Shown here: piece by piece, positions 23,134 through 32,222 of the stretch | Layout of the letters: each line of letters starts with the position of its first letter | Numbering within the stretch: the stretch's first letter is position 1 | IMG/VR virus record: IMGVR_UViG_3300042892_002848 | Span: 1 to 59,095 of that record | Length of the DNA stretch: 59,095 nucleotides | From: a virus | Reading direction: 5' to 3' (one strand) | Translations under genes and position numbers: made by a program | Notes under the pieces: model-generated | Told to the model about the DNA's origin: nothing | The model's database searches: none | What the model saw: only the letters and a program-made list of their open reading frames with translations

Positions 23134-25449
23134 CTAGAGCTTGCATGCCTCACAATCTTCTTGCTCGTCAAAATCAATCACTTCTAACGGAGCATCTTCC
23201 GTGACATTCTTGCTGCCGGTCTTGTTGATCAGGCTGTAGTAAAAAGTTTTCAGACCCCAGTAGTGTGACTGCATCAAGTTCCGAGCAATCAAGGTAGTGG
23301 GTACCTTGCGGTCTGCAAAGTGTGCAGGATTGTAAAAAGTGTTGGTGCTGATGCTCTGGTCCACATAGGCAGCGATAACTGCTGCAGTCTTTAGGTAGCC
23401 ATCGCAGTCTCTTTGTTCCCACATCAACTGATATTTGTTCTTGAGTTTGTGATATTCTGGAACCACTTGTGTCAAGCTGCCAGCTTTGCTTTCTTTGACA
23501 CTAATCAAGCTCATGGGCATTTCAATACCGTTGGTTGAGTTGATCACAACTGAGCTGGATTCCACAGGCGCCACTGCCATTTGTGTGGCATTGCGTACAC
23601 CATGCGTTTTCATTTCTGTGCGTAATTTTTCCCAGTCAAGTTCTGGAGCAAAGTCTGCAAGTTCGTTAACACCCTGAGCACGTAGTTCCCAAGGAAATTG
23701 TCCTTGCCCATAACGTGTGTGATCACTGCCTTCGCATCGGCCACGTTCTTGGGCCAGCTCAACTGACGCTTCGGTCAAGTAGAATGCCAGATGTTCCATC
23801 CAGGTTTTGACTTCGGCTAGAGCATCCTTTTCACCGTACCGGAGGCCGCGTTTGGCGTGCCAGTAGGCCAGGTTGGTGATGCCGATTCCAAGTGGTCTAA
23901 TTTCATCGTTGGATAGTTTAGACTGGATGGAAAGAAAGTCCTGATAGTCAAGAATGTTGTTGAGGCTACGATGCAGTATACGACAAGCCCTGCGCATATC
24001 TTCTGGGTTACGGAACGCACCCCAATTGATTGAGCCCAGGGTGCAAAGTGCGATACGACCAGTATCGTCATCCAGACGTTTAAAGGACTTAGTAGGTAAA
24101 AGTATTTCACAGCAAAGGTTACTCTGGTAGATGGTATGGTATTCGGGATCAAACGGTCCCTGCTTCATCACATTGTCAATAAACACCAGATAGATACGTC
24201 CAGTGTCTGTGCGTTCTTTCAAGATACCGCCCTTGAATACTTCTTCTGCGCTCATGGTCTTCTTGCGAAGGTCCTTGCGTTTTTCGTATTTGACATAGAG
24301 TTCTTCGAACAGTTCAGTGTTACTATAAAATGCTTGATATAGATCCGGAACCTGGTTGGGATCAAAGAATGTTATGTTTTCTTTGTTCTTGAATCGTCTC
24401 CAGAAGAAGGCGGATAGGACCACACCGTAGTCCATGTGTCGCACTCGTGTTTCTTCTGTACCTTGATTGTTTTTAAGCACAATAAGGTCATCAAACTGGT
24501 GATGCCATATTGGATAAAACACTGTAGCACTTGCATTACGGATACCTCCTTGACTACAACTACGCAGATCTCCAAACCATTTTTTCAAGAATGGAATCAT
24601 GCCAGTGTGCATGATCTCGCCACCACGGATGGGTGAGCCCAGTGGGCGTAGTCTTCCAATCTCCAGCCCAATGCCAGCTCGCTTGCTGGCATACTTGGCC
24701 ATCATTTCCCCTGAAGCAAATATACTATCCAGGTCATCATCGCTGCGTATAAGAACACAACTTGAAAATTGCTTTGTAGGAGTGCCGAGTCCAGCAAGAA
24801 CAGGAGTAGCAAGAGTAAACAGGCCATCACTAGCCGCATTGTAGTATTCCTTGATGTAGCGCATTCTCGCTGTGTTCGGTTCTTCTGAGTGAAATACAGT
24901 AGCGGCCGCGACCATGTATCTAATTTGTGGAGTTTCATAAGTTTGTCCTGTGGAACGATTTTTTACCAGGTACTTTTCAATCAGCTGCTCAATGGCCGCA
25001 TAGCTGTATTGTTCGTCCTTGGCATGATCCAGCATGTCATTCATGCGGTTCCAGTCATCTGGTGTGTACCAGTCCAGTAGTTCAGGTGTGTACAGGCCGG
25101 TGGCCACATTGGTCTTCACAATGTCATACAGGTGAGGAGGCTCGTAGCTGCCATACACATCTTTTCTCAACATGCTAAGACGCTGCTTGCCCGCTACATA
25201 TTGATAGTTGGTATGGCCCACATCTGGATTTGATTCTACGTCGATCAAGTCTACGATTGCTCTAAGCGTGATACCATCAATTTCTTTGGTAGTAATGCCA
25301 TCGTAAAAGTGCAATTGTGCCTTGATCTCTACCATACTTTGACTTACATCTGCAATACCTGTGCATATCTTAGCAATCTGAGTTTGCCACTTTTCCAACG
25401 CCAGTGGCTCGCGCTGCCCTGAGCGCTTTTGTACTATTATAGTTTTCAT
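23134..25449 (-). CDS. nrdA: Ribonucleotide reductase class I, alpha subunit NrdA
   Basis: 771 residues, complete. An N-terminal ATP-cone (about 2-90; IIVQKRSGQREPL) gives activity control by ATP/dATP. Catalytic residues align with E. coli: Cys231 (SSC), Asn444-Cys446-Glu448 (SNLCCE), Cys469 (ALCTLGSIN), the tyrosine pair FYYS for radical transfer and the C-terminal CEAC shuttle (766-769), which a glutaredoxin would reduce. Reduces ribonucleotides to dNTPs for phage DNA. First of a run through nrdB and glutaredoxin on the minus strand; the start has AGGTAAT before ATG. Confidence 0.97.
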   Translation of the reverse strand: MKTIIVQKRSGQREPLALEKWQTQIAKICTGIADVSQSMVEIKAQLHFYDGITTKEIDGITLRAIVDLIDVESNPDVGHTNYQYVAGKQRLSMLRKDVYGSYEPPHLYDIVKTNVATGLYTPELLDWYTPDDWNRMNDMLDHAKDEQYSYAAIEQLIEKYLVKNRSTGQTYETPQIRYMVAAATVFHSEEPNTARMRYIKEYYNAASDGLFTLATPVLAGLGTPTKQFSSCVLIRSDDDLDSIFASGEMMAKYASKRAGIGLEIGRLRPLGSPIRGGEIMHTGMIPFLKKWFGDLRSCSQGGIRNASATVFYPIWHHQFDDLIVLKNNQGTEETRVRHMDYGVVLSAFFWRRFKNKENITFFDPNQVPDLYQAFYSNTELFEELYVKYEKRKDLRKKTMSAEEVFKGGILKERTDTGRIYLVFIDNVMKQGPFDPEYHTIYQSNLCCEILLPTKSFKRLDDDTGRIALCTLGSINWGAFRNPEDMRRACRILHRSLNNILDYQDFLSIQSKLSNDEIRPLGIGITNLAYWHAKRGLRYGEKDALAEVKTWMEHLAFYLTEASVELAQERGRCEGSDHTRYGQGQFPWELRAQGVNELADFAPELDWEKLRTEMKTHGVRNATQMAVAPVESSSVVINSTNGIEMPMSLISVKESKAGSLTQVVPEYHKLKNKYQLMWEQRDCDGYLKTAAVIAAYVDQSISTNTFYNPAHFADRKVPTTLIARNLMQSHYWGLKTFYYSLINKTGSKNVTEDAPLEVIDFDEQEDCEACKL

Positions 25450-25451
25450 TA

Positions 25452-25877
25452 TTACCTAATTTGTTGTTTTATTTCTTGTAGCGAAATGGTGTGATAGACT
25501 TTATAAGGTCCTGGGTTGATATTTAACACTTGTTCAGAGTCCCAATTAAGTATATATTTCTTTTTGTCTACCAGGACTAAATTGTCGCTGCCGGTGTCTA
25601 CCAACTGAAAATCCTGCAGATCGGCTCGATCTAGCATAGCTATAGTATACACGATTCCCAGCCCGCGAGCAAGACCACAATACATGTTGTCGTCCAATAG
25701 TTGCCAAGGATCAGGCCAGGTTTCGCGATCGTCCCAATGTAGATGATATGGCTGCCAGGGGGATTGGAACCACCAGGTGTTGACAGCTTTGAGTGCTGTT
25801 TCCAAAGGCAAGGAAACAGCCTGAGACCTGAGGTCTGCCCAAGCTTGCAATCGCTCAGGAAAAGTGTGTGACCACAT
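25452..25877 (-). CDS. Phage protein coupled to tail fibre, unknown function
   Basis: 141 residues, Trp-rich (WPDPWQLLDDN, WDDRETWPDP). Its ATG overlaps the fibre gene's stop (TAATG), so it is made with the fibre and may be a fibre chaperone or accessory part; T4-like phages often place such a gene there. No recognised fold. Confidence 0.6.
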   Translation of the reverse strand: MWSHTFPERLQAWADLRSQAVSLPLETALKAVNTWWFQSPWQPYHLHWDDRETWPDPWQLLDDNMYCGLARGLGIVYTIAMLDRADLQDFQLVDTGSDNLVLVDKKKYILNWDSEQVLNINPGPYKVYHTISLQEIKQQIR

Positions 25878-27679
25878 TAGTTGATGTGTGCTATGCTGTA
25901 TCGAATGATGCCGTCACCGGCACCAGTGGCTGTGTAAGAGATAGTTACCAATGGTGTTACGGTACTTAGATTATGGGTGGCTTCTAGTGTTACACCTGTG
26001 GAGCCGTTTTCCACATAGTCGTCTGAGTAGGAAAAACCTGTGCCTGCTGTGCCATCGCGGGCACTGACCACTGTCATGGTTCCAGTTCGATAAAATTCAT
26101 TTCTCACAATGGTGTAGTCCATCTTGAACGCAGGAATTTTAAGAATATCTGTGTCTACAACAACCAAGTTGGCCTGAGTGCTGTCGTCTCTAACTTCGTC
26201 TCGAATGCCTGCAGTGCGTTGATATCGTCCCAACATCAGTTGGTTGGCCTGCGTGTTTTCTTGTACATTGTCTTGGTAAAATGTAATACCTGAAATAGTC
26301 ATGCCCAGAGCAATGCTGGTAGTGTCAGTTAGATTGATTCGAGGATAAGTTGCACTCTGAGCAGTGTTGCGTTCAAACATGTCACCAATGCTGACGTTGT
26401 TTTCTGCGTCAATCACAATGATACTGGAGGCAGGAAACGCTGATCCATTGAATCCGTTGCCCACGTCATAGAATGTGTTGTAGGCACTGGCGTTGTGGCT
26501 GACGCCATCGATGACAATGCCTTGTGAATGAATGTTGTCAAATGTGTTTTGCACTATACGAACACCAGTAGCACCACCGTTGACTGGGGTTGCTCCGCCC
26601 AACACAATGCCTTGATATAGAGTATCAAAATTACAGTTGCTAAAAGTTACCCCTTGAATCTGTTGATCAGTGTCTGTGGCATAGCTAAATCCTGAAAACT
26701 TGCAGTTGTTCCAGGTCGCATTACGGCTCACTGCGCTCACAGAGCTGCTCCAACGAACAGCAGCCACGTCTTCGCCGGCGTCGGCCAGCTCTGCCTGGGT
26801 TAGTGGGCCTTGCACAGTCACACTGTCAAACACACAGCGATCTGCGTACTCGATCAAAAAGCCGTCGTGAATCTGATTGGTCGCAAACTTCATGCTGGTA
26901 ATTTTTACGTTGCCTGGCAAGCTAGCACCGTTGGTGCCAATATTGACTCCGGTCTGCTGCAGGCTGTCTGCAGTTTGGAACATGTATCCCGGCAGACTTT
27001 CAGCAGTCCAGTACGGATCTCCACTGGGGTTGGTTGAACTAATAGCAGTGCCAACTGGAACCGCAAAGTTGGATCTGTAGTACAAGGTGGTTGAGGTATT
27101 GTATACCAAGACTCCTGCTGCATAGGACACAGCGGAATTCCAGTTTTGCACATTAAAATTGATAATGGTGCTGTCAGGCCCATCTCCGTACAATTGGCAG
27201 TTGGGCGGAATGTTCAAGGTGTCAGTAATGATGTAGATGCCAGCAGGAAAATAGATGCTGCGGCGAGCACTAGGATTTGTGCTGCGGCAAAAAATTTGAA
27301 ACAGTGCTCGATTGATGTCAGCCGTGACGTCGGTTGTGCCGTCGCCTGTGGCACCAAAATCAGTAATCACAGTATAACTATCAAGTCTCGATTGCAGACT
27401 TTGAGCCACAGGATCACTAGGTGTTGATCCTGTTTGTACAGTGTACCCTGCAGCTTCACCTTGATAGGTGTACTGTGTGGCAAAGCTGAGAATATCACTA
27501 AACTCAGTCAGTACTTCAGTGTTGCCAATCACAGGAGCACCATCTTCCAGTGTGCCATTACCAATGAACAGTCTTCGCTGGTCAACTGCCCAGCCCAGTT
27601 CAGCGCCTGCTAATGGTTGTGGTAGGTCTGACTCTAGACCTTTGCGTTGAGTAATTCGTGATATTTGTACAATTGCCAC
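25877..27679 (-). CDS. Tail fibre or spike with pectin-lyase beta-helix domain
   Basis: 600 residues. An N-terminal region (VDQRRLFIGNG near 32-42), conserved in T4-like phage structural proteins, is followed by a beta-helix domain starting at the hallmark ITDFGATGDGTTD (105-117). Repeated short strands rich in Asn, Thr, Val and Gly continue to about residue 470, then a C-terminal beta domain ends in DGIIRYSIAHIN. Likely a receptor-binding fibre, possibly with polysaccharide lyase/hydrolase activity. GTG start (27,677-27,679) with AAGGA at good spacing, behind a late promoter. Confidence 0.82.
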   Translation of the reverse strand: MAIVQISRITQRKGLESDLPQPLAGAELGWAVDQRRLFIGNGTLEDGAPVIGNTEVLTEFSDILSFATQYTYQGEAAGYTVQTGSTPSDPVAQSLQSRLDSYTVITDFGATGDGTTDVTADINRALFQIFCRSTNPSARRSIYFPAGIYIITDTLNIPPNCQLYGDGPDSTIINFNVQNWNSAVSYAAGVLVYNTSTTLYYRSNFAVPVGTAISSTNPSGDPYWTAESLPGYMFQTADSLQQTGVNIGTNGASLPGNVKITSMKFATNQIHDGFLIEYADRCVFDSVTVQGPLTQAELADAGEDVAAVRWSSSVSAVSRNATWNNCKFSGFSYATDTDQQIQGVTFSNCNFDTLYQGIVLGGATPVNGGATGVRIVQNTFDNIHSQGIVIDGVSHNASAYNTFYDVGNGFNGSAFPASSIIVIDAENNVSIGDMFERNTAQSATYPRINLTDTTSIALGMTISGITFYQDNVQENTQANQLMLGRYQRTAGIRDEVRDDSTQANLVVVDTDILKIPAFKMDYTIVRNEFYRTGTMTVVSARDGTAGTGFSYSDDYVENGSTGVTLEATHNLSTVTPLVTISYTATGAGDGIIRYSIAHIN

Positions 27680-27705
27680 AGTTGGAATCCTTGAAATCTA
27701 TTGAG

Positions 27706-27712
27706 TATTTAG
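27706..27712 (-). promoter_or_regulatory. Late-type promoter CTAAATA of the tail fibre gene
   Basis: CTAAATA on the minus strand, 27 bp before the fibre GTG, with an AAGGA ribosome site between. Confidence 0.55.
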
Positions 27713-28419
27713 CGTGTGAGGTAGTACTGTTCCACACGTTTCATCCACTCGTTGCTCCAGTGTGCAAACTCATCGCCTTCGATTACGTATTCTGTGTACA
27801 CAGGCTTGCCCAGGCTACCGTCAGGCAGCATATCGGGCTGCTGAGCCATTAAAATAACACCGCAGTCAATGCTTGTACCGTGAGTTTCGTTGTGTGCTGC
27901 CGCATACGCTGCCAACTGCACAAAATAATCATCAATCCATTCACGTTTTTTGGGCTTGTTGGTTTGTTTGAAATCCATGATGGCCGGGCGGTTTTTCCAC
28001 ACACCCAGGCAGTCTGTGGTGCCAGCATATAACCCACTATAATAAACCGGAACTTCTGCGCCCCAAAATTCATTCACATGGCATAGTCCTTGCAGAATGA
28101 CTTCTGCGGCCATGAACCATGAAGGATGTGCAAAAGGATTTCCAGGCAAGGGCTTCATGTCATCATGCAGCATGTAGTGCTCAAGATAGCTGTGCATGCG
28201 TGTGCCACGACTGGCTGCTTCTGTGGTAATTTCTTGTGCTTTTTGCTCGCCCACTCGCCGGCGCCAGTTGGCCAGCACCTGACGCTTTTCTTCACTCTTG
28301 GTTCGGTCCAGGATTGTGGTCACACTGGGTACCTTGCTGCCGTCGGGCAGGCAGTAGTGTCGTTTGCCGTCTATGGTTTCTCTGTTGATGGGTGTGTAGT
28401 TGTATCGTTGAGTTATCAT
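27709..28419 (-). CDS. PD-(D/E)XK nuclease (RecB/Cas4-like)
   Basis: 236 residues. The catalytic core TTDCLGVWKNRPAIMDFKQTNK gives the D-x(n)-D-x-K motif (Asp of TTD; Asp and Lys of DFK), preceded by the helix with SRGTRMHSYLEHY that is typical of RecB-like nucleases, and followed by QLAAYAAAH. A 5'-3' or ssDNA exonuclease is likely, acting in recombination or host DNA breakdown. The N-terminal DGSKVPSVTTIL start is typical of phage members of the family. Confidence 0.8.
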   Translation of the reverse strand: MITQRYNYTPINRETIDGKRHYCLPDGSKVPSVTTILDRTKSEEKRQVLANWRRRVGEQKAQEITTEAASRGTRMHSYLEHYMLHDDMKPLPGNPFAHPSWFMAAEVILQGLCHVNEFWGAEVPVYYSGLYAGTTDCLGVWKNRPAIMDFKQTNKPKKREWIDDYFVQLAAYAAAHNETHGTSIDCGVILMAQQPDMLPDGSLGKPVYTEYVIEGDEFAHWSNEWMKRVEQYYLTR

Positions 28420-28422
28420 GTG

Positions 28423-29526
28423 TTAAATTGAATGGTTGAGTTTTTGTTGAAGTTGTGCCAACATGTGTTGTGTCCAGTTGGTGGTCATTAGCAATTGATA
28501 ATTGTGTTCTACAGTGTGTGTGATTTGATCAAACACCCAGGTCTGATCCATGCTGCATAATCTCTGTACCTGTTCAAATGCAGCTGACCATCTTTCCTGA
28601 TCATTGTGTATTCTATCGTAACTTTCGTCAATCACATTGTCAAATGTACGGAAGCCCAAGGATCTAAGATTGTGTAAAAAATTTTGTCCCGAGAACATCA
28701 CAAACAATCGTTGTGCCATCATGGGCTTGGCTGTTTTTTCTGTAAAAAAACTATACCAATTGTGGAATCCTGTTTCAGCTACCACGCTGTAGGCAGTTTG
28801 GTTGTATATTTCAATTGGCAAAATTCTAGCAAGTGCAATGTTGTGTTCATGATATAATACCAAATCAGTTGGCCTTGTGGCCGTTGCAGGAAACTGTTGT
28901 ATATCAGATTCCCAAGCTAACCCAGTTTGAAAATTCACAGTTGGGTCAGTCATGTATGTGAGTATGCTGCTGTGTTGCAAATTGTGACTCATCACAGAAT
29001 TGTACACAAAATCTCTATGTGGCTTGGGACTGCCCAACAATGCATCAAAACACAGAGGTTTGACTGTGTTGTGTTGTAGTTTTTGTATGGGTGCTGTTAA
29101 TGTCTGGTAGGGCCAGGTCAATAGATCAAAATGAGCATTCCACACAATTACATTTTGTTGATCAGCTGCATCAGGATCATTTATTTGACCAGGCACGACC
29201 CAGTACACATCAGGATGATTATGGCGGCAAAACAGTTCTTGATGATACGCATGCAGCTCAGTGTCAAATGCAAACACAAGATCACTACATTGTTTGACCT
29301 GGTCAATTTCCTGTGAAAATTTGTGCCCGCCGATCACTTGTTGTAGACGCTGCTGTTCAGATTCTGGGGGTTCGTAACTGTTCAAATGATTTACAAACGC
29401 TATCTTGACATCGGCTGTGACCGCAACATACTGATCAGCTGACTGATACACCTGGTGCTGCTGCTGAAACTTCAACTGCTGTATGTAATGATCAGTTGAA
29501 TAGTTGTTGCTGTAGATTGCAATCAT
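28423..29526 (-). CDS. Glycosyltransferase-like protein, paralogue of 5,418-6,707
   Basis: 367 residues. The C-terminal pattern FFTEKTAKPMMAQRLFVMF followed by LHNLRSLGFRTFDNVIDESYD matches the plus-strand protein at 5,418 (TEK...P...GF-TF---IDE-YD-I). The N-terminal half (about 1-150) differs between the two. Probably a GT-B fold transferase; donor and acceptor unknown. Gln-rich (KFQQQHQVYQ). It lies just downstream of iscUA. Confidence 0.6.
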   Translation of the reverse strand: MIAIYSNNYSTDHYIQQLKFQQQHQVYQSADQYVAVTADVKIAFVNHLNSYEPPESEQQRLQQVIGGHKFSQEIDQVKQCSDLVFAFDTELHAYHQELFCRHNHPDVYWVVPGQINDPDAADQQNVIVWNAHFDLLTWPYQTLTAPIQKLQHNTVKPLCFDALLGSPKPHRDFVYNSVMSHNLQHSSILTYMTDPTVNFQTGLAWESDIQQFPATATRPTDLVLYHEHNIALARILPIEIYNQTAYSVVAETGFHNWYSFFTEKTAKPMMAQRLFVMFSGQNFLHNLRSLGFRTFDNVIDESYDRIHNDQERWSAAFEQVQRLCSMDQTWVFDQITHTVEHNYQLLMTTNWTQHMLAQLQQKLNHSI

Positions 29527-29529
29527 GCG

Positions 29530-29853
29530 TTAGATTCTAAAGCTTTCTCCGCAGCCACACCGATCACGTTCGTTGGGATTTGAAAATTCAAATCCTTCAT
29601 TGAGACCTTGGCGAACATAATCCACAGTCATGCCGTCCAGATATACTTCGTGTTTTTTGTCCACCAGCACAGAAAAATCAGGCTGAGCATAATTTATGGT
29701 ACTGTTGTCACCGGTGTGTGCATCGACATATTCTAGCACATAAGCCAGACCCGAACACCCTGTGGTTTTTACTGCTAGACGTATGCCTATGCCACCGCGT
29801 TTTTCTAACAATCGTTTGATTTTGTTTCGGGCAGTGTCAGTGAACAAGATCAT
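29530..29853 (-). CDS. iscA: A-type iron-sulfur carrier IscA
   Basis: 107 residues. Carries Fe-S clusters from the scaffold to target enzymes. All three cluster cysteines are present: Cys33 (TTGCSGL), Cys99 and Cys101 (CGCGESF). The start lies 17 bp inside iscU, so the two are co-translated. Sequence could also be classed as ErpA or SufA; the family cannot be split with certainty by eye. Three radical SAM proteins in the window need 4Fe-4S clusters and are plausible clients. Confidence 0.93.
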   Translation of the reverse strand: MILFTDTARNKIKRLLEKRGGIGIRLAVKTTGCSGLAYVLEYVDAHTGDNSTINYAQPDFSVLVDKKHEVYLDGMTVDYVRQGLNEGFEFSNPNERDRCGCGESFRI

Positions 29854-30223
29854 GTTTGATCCTGTAGTCAGCTACCGCCGCTTTGATGGCATCTTCTGCA
29901 AGTATTGAACAATGAATTTTAACAGGGGGAAGGGCAAGCTCAGTAGCAATTTCGCTATTTTTGATCGCTTCCGCCTGCTCAAGGGTACGTCCTTTGACCC
30001 ATTCAGTAACAAGCGAACTTGACGCAATCGCGCTGCCGCAACCGTATGTTTTAAATCTTGCATCTGTGATTACTCCGTCAGTAACTTTAATTTGCAGCTT
30101 CATCACATCACCGCACGCCGGCGCTCCAACCATACCAGTGCCCACATCTGTGTCTTCTTTGGAGAAACTACCCACATTGCGTGGGTTCTCGTAGTGGTCT
30201 ACAACTTTTTCTGAATATGCCAT
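29837..30223 (-). CDS. iscU: Iron-sulfur cluster scaffold IscU
   Basis: 128 residues, full length. Site of Fe-S assembly with sulfur from IscS. Cluster ligands Cys37 (GAPACGD with Asp39), Cys62 (YGCGSA) and Cys105 (KIHCS) are present, as is LPPVK (98-102), the Hsc chaperone recognition site, so it should work with host HscA/HscB and IscS. The sequence is strikingly like proteobacterial IscU, suggesting fairly recent capture. Driven by its own perfect promoter (30,242-30,270) with AAGGAAAA before ATG, and coupled to iscA. No iscS in the window. Confidence 0.96.
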   Translation of the reverse strand: MAYSEKVVDHYENPRNVGSFSKEDTDVGTGMVGAPACGDVMKLQIKVTDGVITDARFKTYGCGSAIASSSLVTEWVKGRTLEQAEAIKNSEIATELALPPVKIHCSILAEDAIKAAVADYRIKHDLVH

Positions 30224-30241
30224 AAAATTTTCCTTAGTTTA

Positions 30242-30270
30242 ATTATAAGGTATTTAACGACAAATGTCAA
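30242..30270 (-). promoter_or_regulatory. Consensus sigma70 promoter of iscUA
   Basis: TTGACA (30,265-30,270), 17 bp, TATAAT (30,242-30,247), both perfect; 18 bp to the ATG with AAGGAAAA. Host RNA polymerase should use it at once, so iscUA is expected early. Confidence 0.88.
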
Positions 30271-30282
30271 TGCAGTTTGGTG

Positions 30283-30645
30283 TTAAACGCCGCGATCTTT
30301 ATTCATTGCTGATTTGGCAGCGGCAGCCACAATGTTCTGAGCCTGGTTGACTGGCATTTTGGGTGGAGTAGGTGCTTCGCCACCTTTGAACACAATTGGA
30401 TCCTGGGAGTCTGGTGCCAATGGTTCTAGCACATTGCTGAGAGGAGGTTGTCCCACAATATCGGCCAGTTGGTTTGGGGCAATGGTAATGCCCAGGCTGC
30501 GGGCTAATTCAATAAAGGCTTTTTGATCAATTTGTTTTTGAGCACCTGTGTCCGCAGAACGACCAGCCAGAAAACTAACCAGGCCCATGAGTTTTTCAGG
30601 CTCGGGTGTGGATCCAGTTGTGTTGGCTACTTCATCAATTCTCAT
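30283..30645 (-). CDS. Virion-region protein with M-R-I-x-E start, unknown function
   Basis: 120 residues, beginning MRIDEVANTTG, then helices and a Pro-rich middle (APTPPKMPVNQAQN). The start overlaps the stop of the 286-residue gene (TAATG). It ends just before the iscUA promoter. Its first residues follow the short M-K/R-I/L-x-E pattern shared with four other proteins in the window, which may be a packaging signal (inference). Confidence 0.6.
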   Translation of the reverse strand: MRIDEVANTTGSTPEPEKLMGLVSFLAGRSADTGAQKQIDQKAFIELARSLGITIAPNQLADIVGQPPLSNVLEPLAPDSQDPIVFKGGEAPTPPKMPVNQAQNIVAAAAKSAMNKDRGV

Positions 30646-31505
30646 TATCTGCGGGCTCGGCCCAGTGATGCAGCAGGTGTGGCAACATCTGCATCTAAAT
30701 CATCAGCGGCCATGGCATCAAGGTCATCCACTTCGTCGCCCACACCGGCTGCAGCATCAGCTGCTAGATCAGCTCCAGCATCCATACCCGGGATTTCAGC
30801 AACAGGTGCGGTTTGTCCAGTTACCACGCCCAAGGCAGCATCCAGTTGTTGTTTAGTACCTTGCAAGGTCTGCATCAATGCTGTGAGAGCAGCAGTAGTG
30901 TCTGAGTTAAATTGCGTGGCTTGATCAACGCCCACTTGATTCTTGATTGAATCAACCAGGGCTGGCAATTCTTTGAACTGTAATTCACTTACATCTTCCA
31001 ACATGCCTTGCATTTTGTCTACCATGTCTTGAGCAGCCAGCACCACTTGAGCTTGTTGTACTTCGCTTTCTTTGAGATAACGGTGGGCACGGCGTAGACG
31101 ACTCTCAGCCACAGCAGCAGCCTGATCATTGACCATTTTTTGTTCATCGGGGCTTAGAGATTGACCCTTCTTGATCTTGTCCTGTGCCATTTTGAGTTTG
31201 GGATCAACAGGAGCTCCTGGTTTGACAGCAGGGTTAGTGATTGCTGCAGGAGCAGTCATTTCACCAAGGTGTGCTGTGAGAGCTTGTTCCATCATGACCA
31301 GTTTGAGATAGTCGGGATTTTGTTCGCTGGTGTGACAAGCTGATGTAGAACGGTGCTCGCCCAGGATGCCACGCACACGATTCAACATGTGACTGGCTTG
31401 ACGACGGTTCAACTGGTCAAAGCTGAGTTTGGAACCAAAGTAGCTTTCGAATACCTGGCTGATTTGTTGGGTGGCCCGTGGTGCGGCTAGTTCATGCAGT
31501 TTCAT
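30645..31505 (-). CDS. Helical virion-region protein, unknown function
   Basis: 286 residues. Begins MKLHELAAPRA (the shared short N-terminal pattern). Long helical and coiled-coil-like middle (about 80-200: KMAQDKIKKGQSLSPDEQ, AQVVLAAQDMVDKMQGML) and an acidic C-terminal tail full of Asp/Ala (DEVDDLDAMAADDLDAD). Such a layout fits a scaffolding or internal head protein. A late promoter CTAAATA is 24 bp upstream and GAGG precedes the ATG. Confidence 0.6.
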   Translation of the reverse strand: MKLHELAAPRATQQISQVFESYFGSKLSFDQLNRRQASHMLNRVRGILGEHRSTSACHTSEQNPDYLKLVMMEQALTAHLGEMTAPAAITNPAVKPGAPVDPKLKMAQDKIKKGQSLSPDEQKMVNDQAAAVAESRLRRAHRYLKESEVQQAQVVLAAQDMVDKMQGMLEDVSELQFKELPALVDSIKNQVGVDQATQFNSDTTAALTALMQTLQGTKQQLDAALGVVTGQTAPVAEIPGMDAGADLAADAAAGVGDEVDDLDAMAADDLDADVATPAASLGRARR

Positions 31506-31959
31506 TTGAGAATCCTCTAAGTTGTAGATATTTAGCCGAATTAATACATTTTTCTAATTCGGAGTGAACACTGTCCAGCACGGTTTTTTTGGGCTGAATC
31601 TTGGTATTTACTGTTTCGTAGAAGTCCTGATGGCGACTTCTAGTGGCTTGACTCAAGCGACAGTGTATGTCTGCTGCAAGCTGTTGGTGTTTGCTGTCCA
31701 ACATTTGTATGTTGTTGGCTAGATTGTATTGATGATATTTGTCGGCCACACACCAGCTGATAGCGGTGCGTTTGTTGGCAAAGGTGTAAATGTGTCGGTC
31801 CCAGGTTCTAACGCTGTAACCTGCGGCTTGTGGTTCCAGGTAATAGTGTCCAAACGCCACATAGGAGCCTGATTGATCATCCACAATCATGTGTTCAAGA
31901 TTGCGTGAAATTTCGCGTTTGGCCCAGCGTTCGAGTTTTTGTTCTTGTTCTTGTTTCAT
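31492..31959 (-). CDS. Conserved T4-like phage protein, unknown function
   Basis: 155 residues from the ATG at 31959, which overlaps the stop of the gene before (ATGA); the longer frame to 32028 is inside that gene. The pattern SGSYVAFGHYYLEPQ ... TAISWCVADKYHQYNLA is one I associate with virion-region genes of T4-like phages. No membrane segment or catalytic motif. Confidence 0.6.
   Translation of the reverse strand: MKQEQEQKLERWAKREISRNLEHMIVDDQSGSYVAFGHYYLEPQAAGYSVRTWDRHIYTFANKRTAISWCVADKYHQYNLANNIQMLDSKHQQLAADIHCRLSQATRSRHQDFYETVNTKIQPKKTVLDSVHSELEKCINSAKYLQLRGFSNETA
31529..31535 (-). promoter_or_regulatory. Late-type promoter CTAAATA inside upstream gene
   Basis: CTAAATA on the minus strand lies 24 bp before the ATG at 31505, within the 3' end of the 155-residue gene. 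Confidence 0.5.
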
Positions 31960-32219
31960 GGCATTACAAATGTTGTCACAAGATATGCAATCACAGCCAA
32001 CATTGTTCCCATGATGCCCAGGCCCCAATTGATCAGCTGATCATTGCGTTTTTCACTCATGATTTGAACCATGTCATGAACTTCGCGGATCACTGTGTTG
32101 AGTCCATGAATTTTTTCCTCAAATGCGTCTAGTTTTTGCTCAAGAAAGCGATAGCGTTGAGCACACAAGTCTACATGTGCCTCCAGACTTTTTCTCTCCA
32201 GATCAGTGGTTTCTGCCAT
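31956..32219 (-). CDS. Coiled-coil protein with C-terminal membrane anchor
   Basis: 87 residues: a heptad-like helix (residues 8-55, RYRFLEQKLDAFEEKIHGLN) and one membrane segment near the C-terminus (about 64-84, WGLGIMGTMLAVIAYLVTTF). Preceded by late promoter CATAAATA (32,237-32,244) and GGAG. The size, single span and late timing leave a lysis role (holin-like) open, but other small tail-anchored proteins look the same. Confidence 0.6.
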   Translation of the reverse strand: MAETTDLERKSLEAHVDLCAQRYRFLEQKLDAFEEKIHGLNTVIREVHDMVQIMSEKRNDQLINWGLGIMGTMLAVIAYLVTTFVMP

Positions 32220-32222
32220 AGG

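Noticed and set aside
29530-30223. Host DNA contamination suggested by very bacterial iscU/iscA
   Set aside because: They lie without break between phage glycosyltransferase and virion-region genes and have phage-style overlaps. A chimeric assembly cannot be fully excluded without reads.
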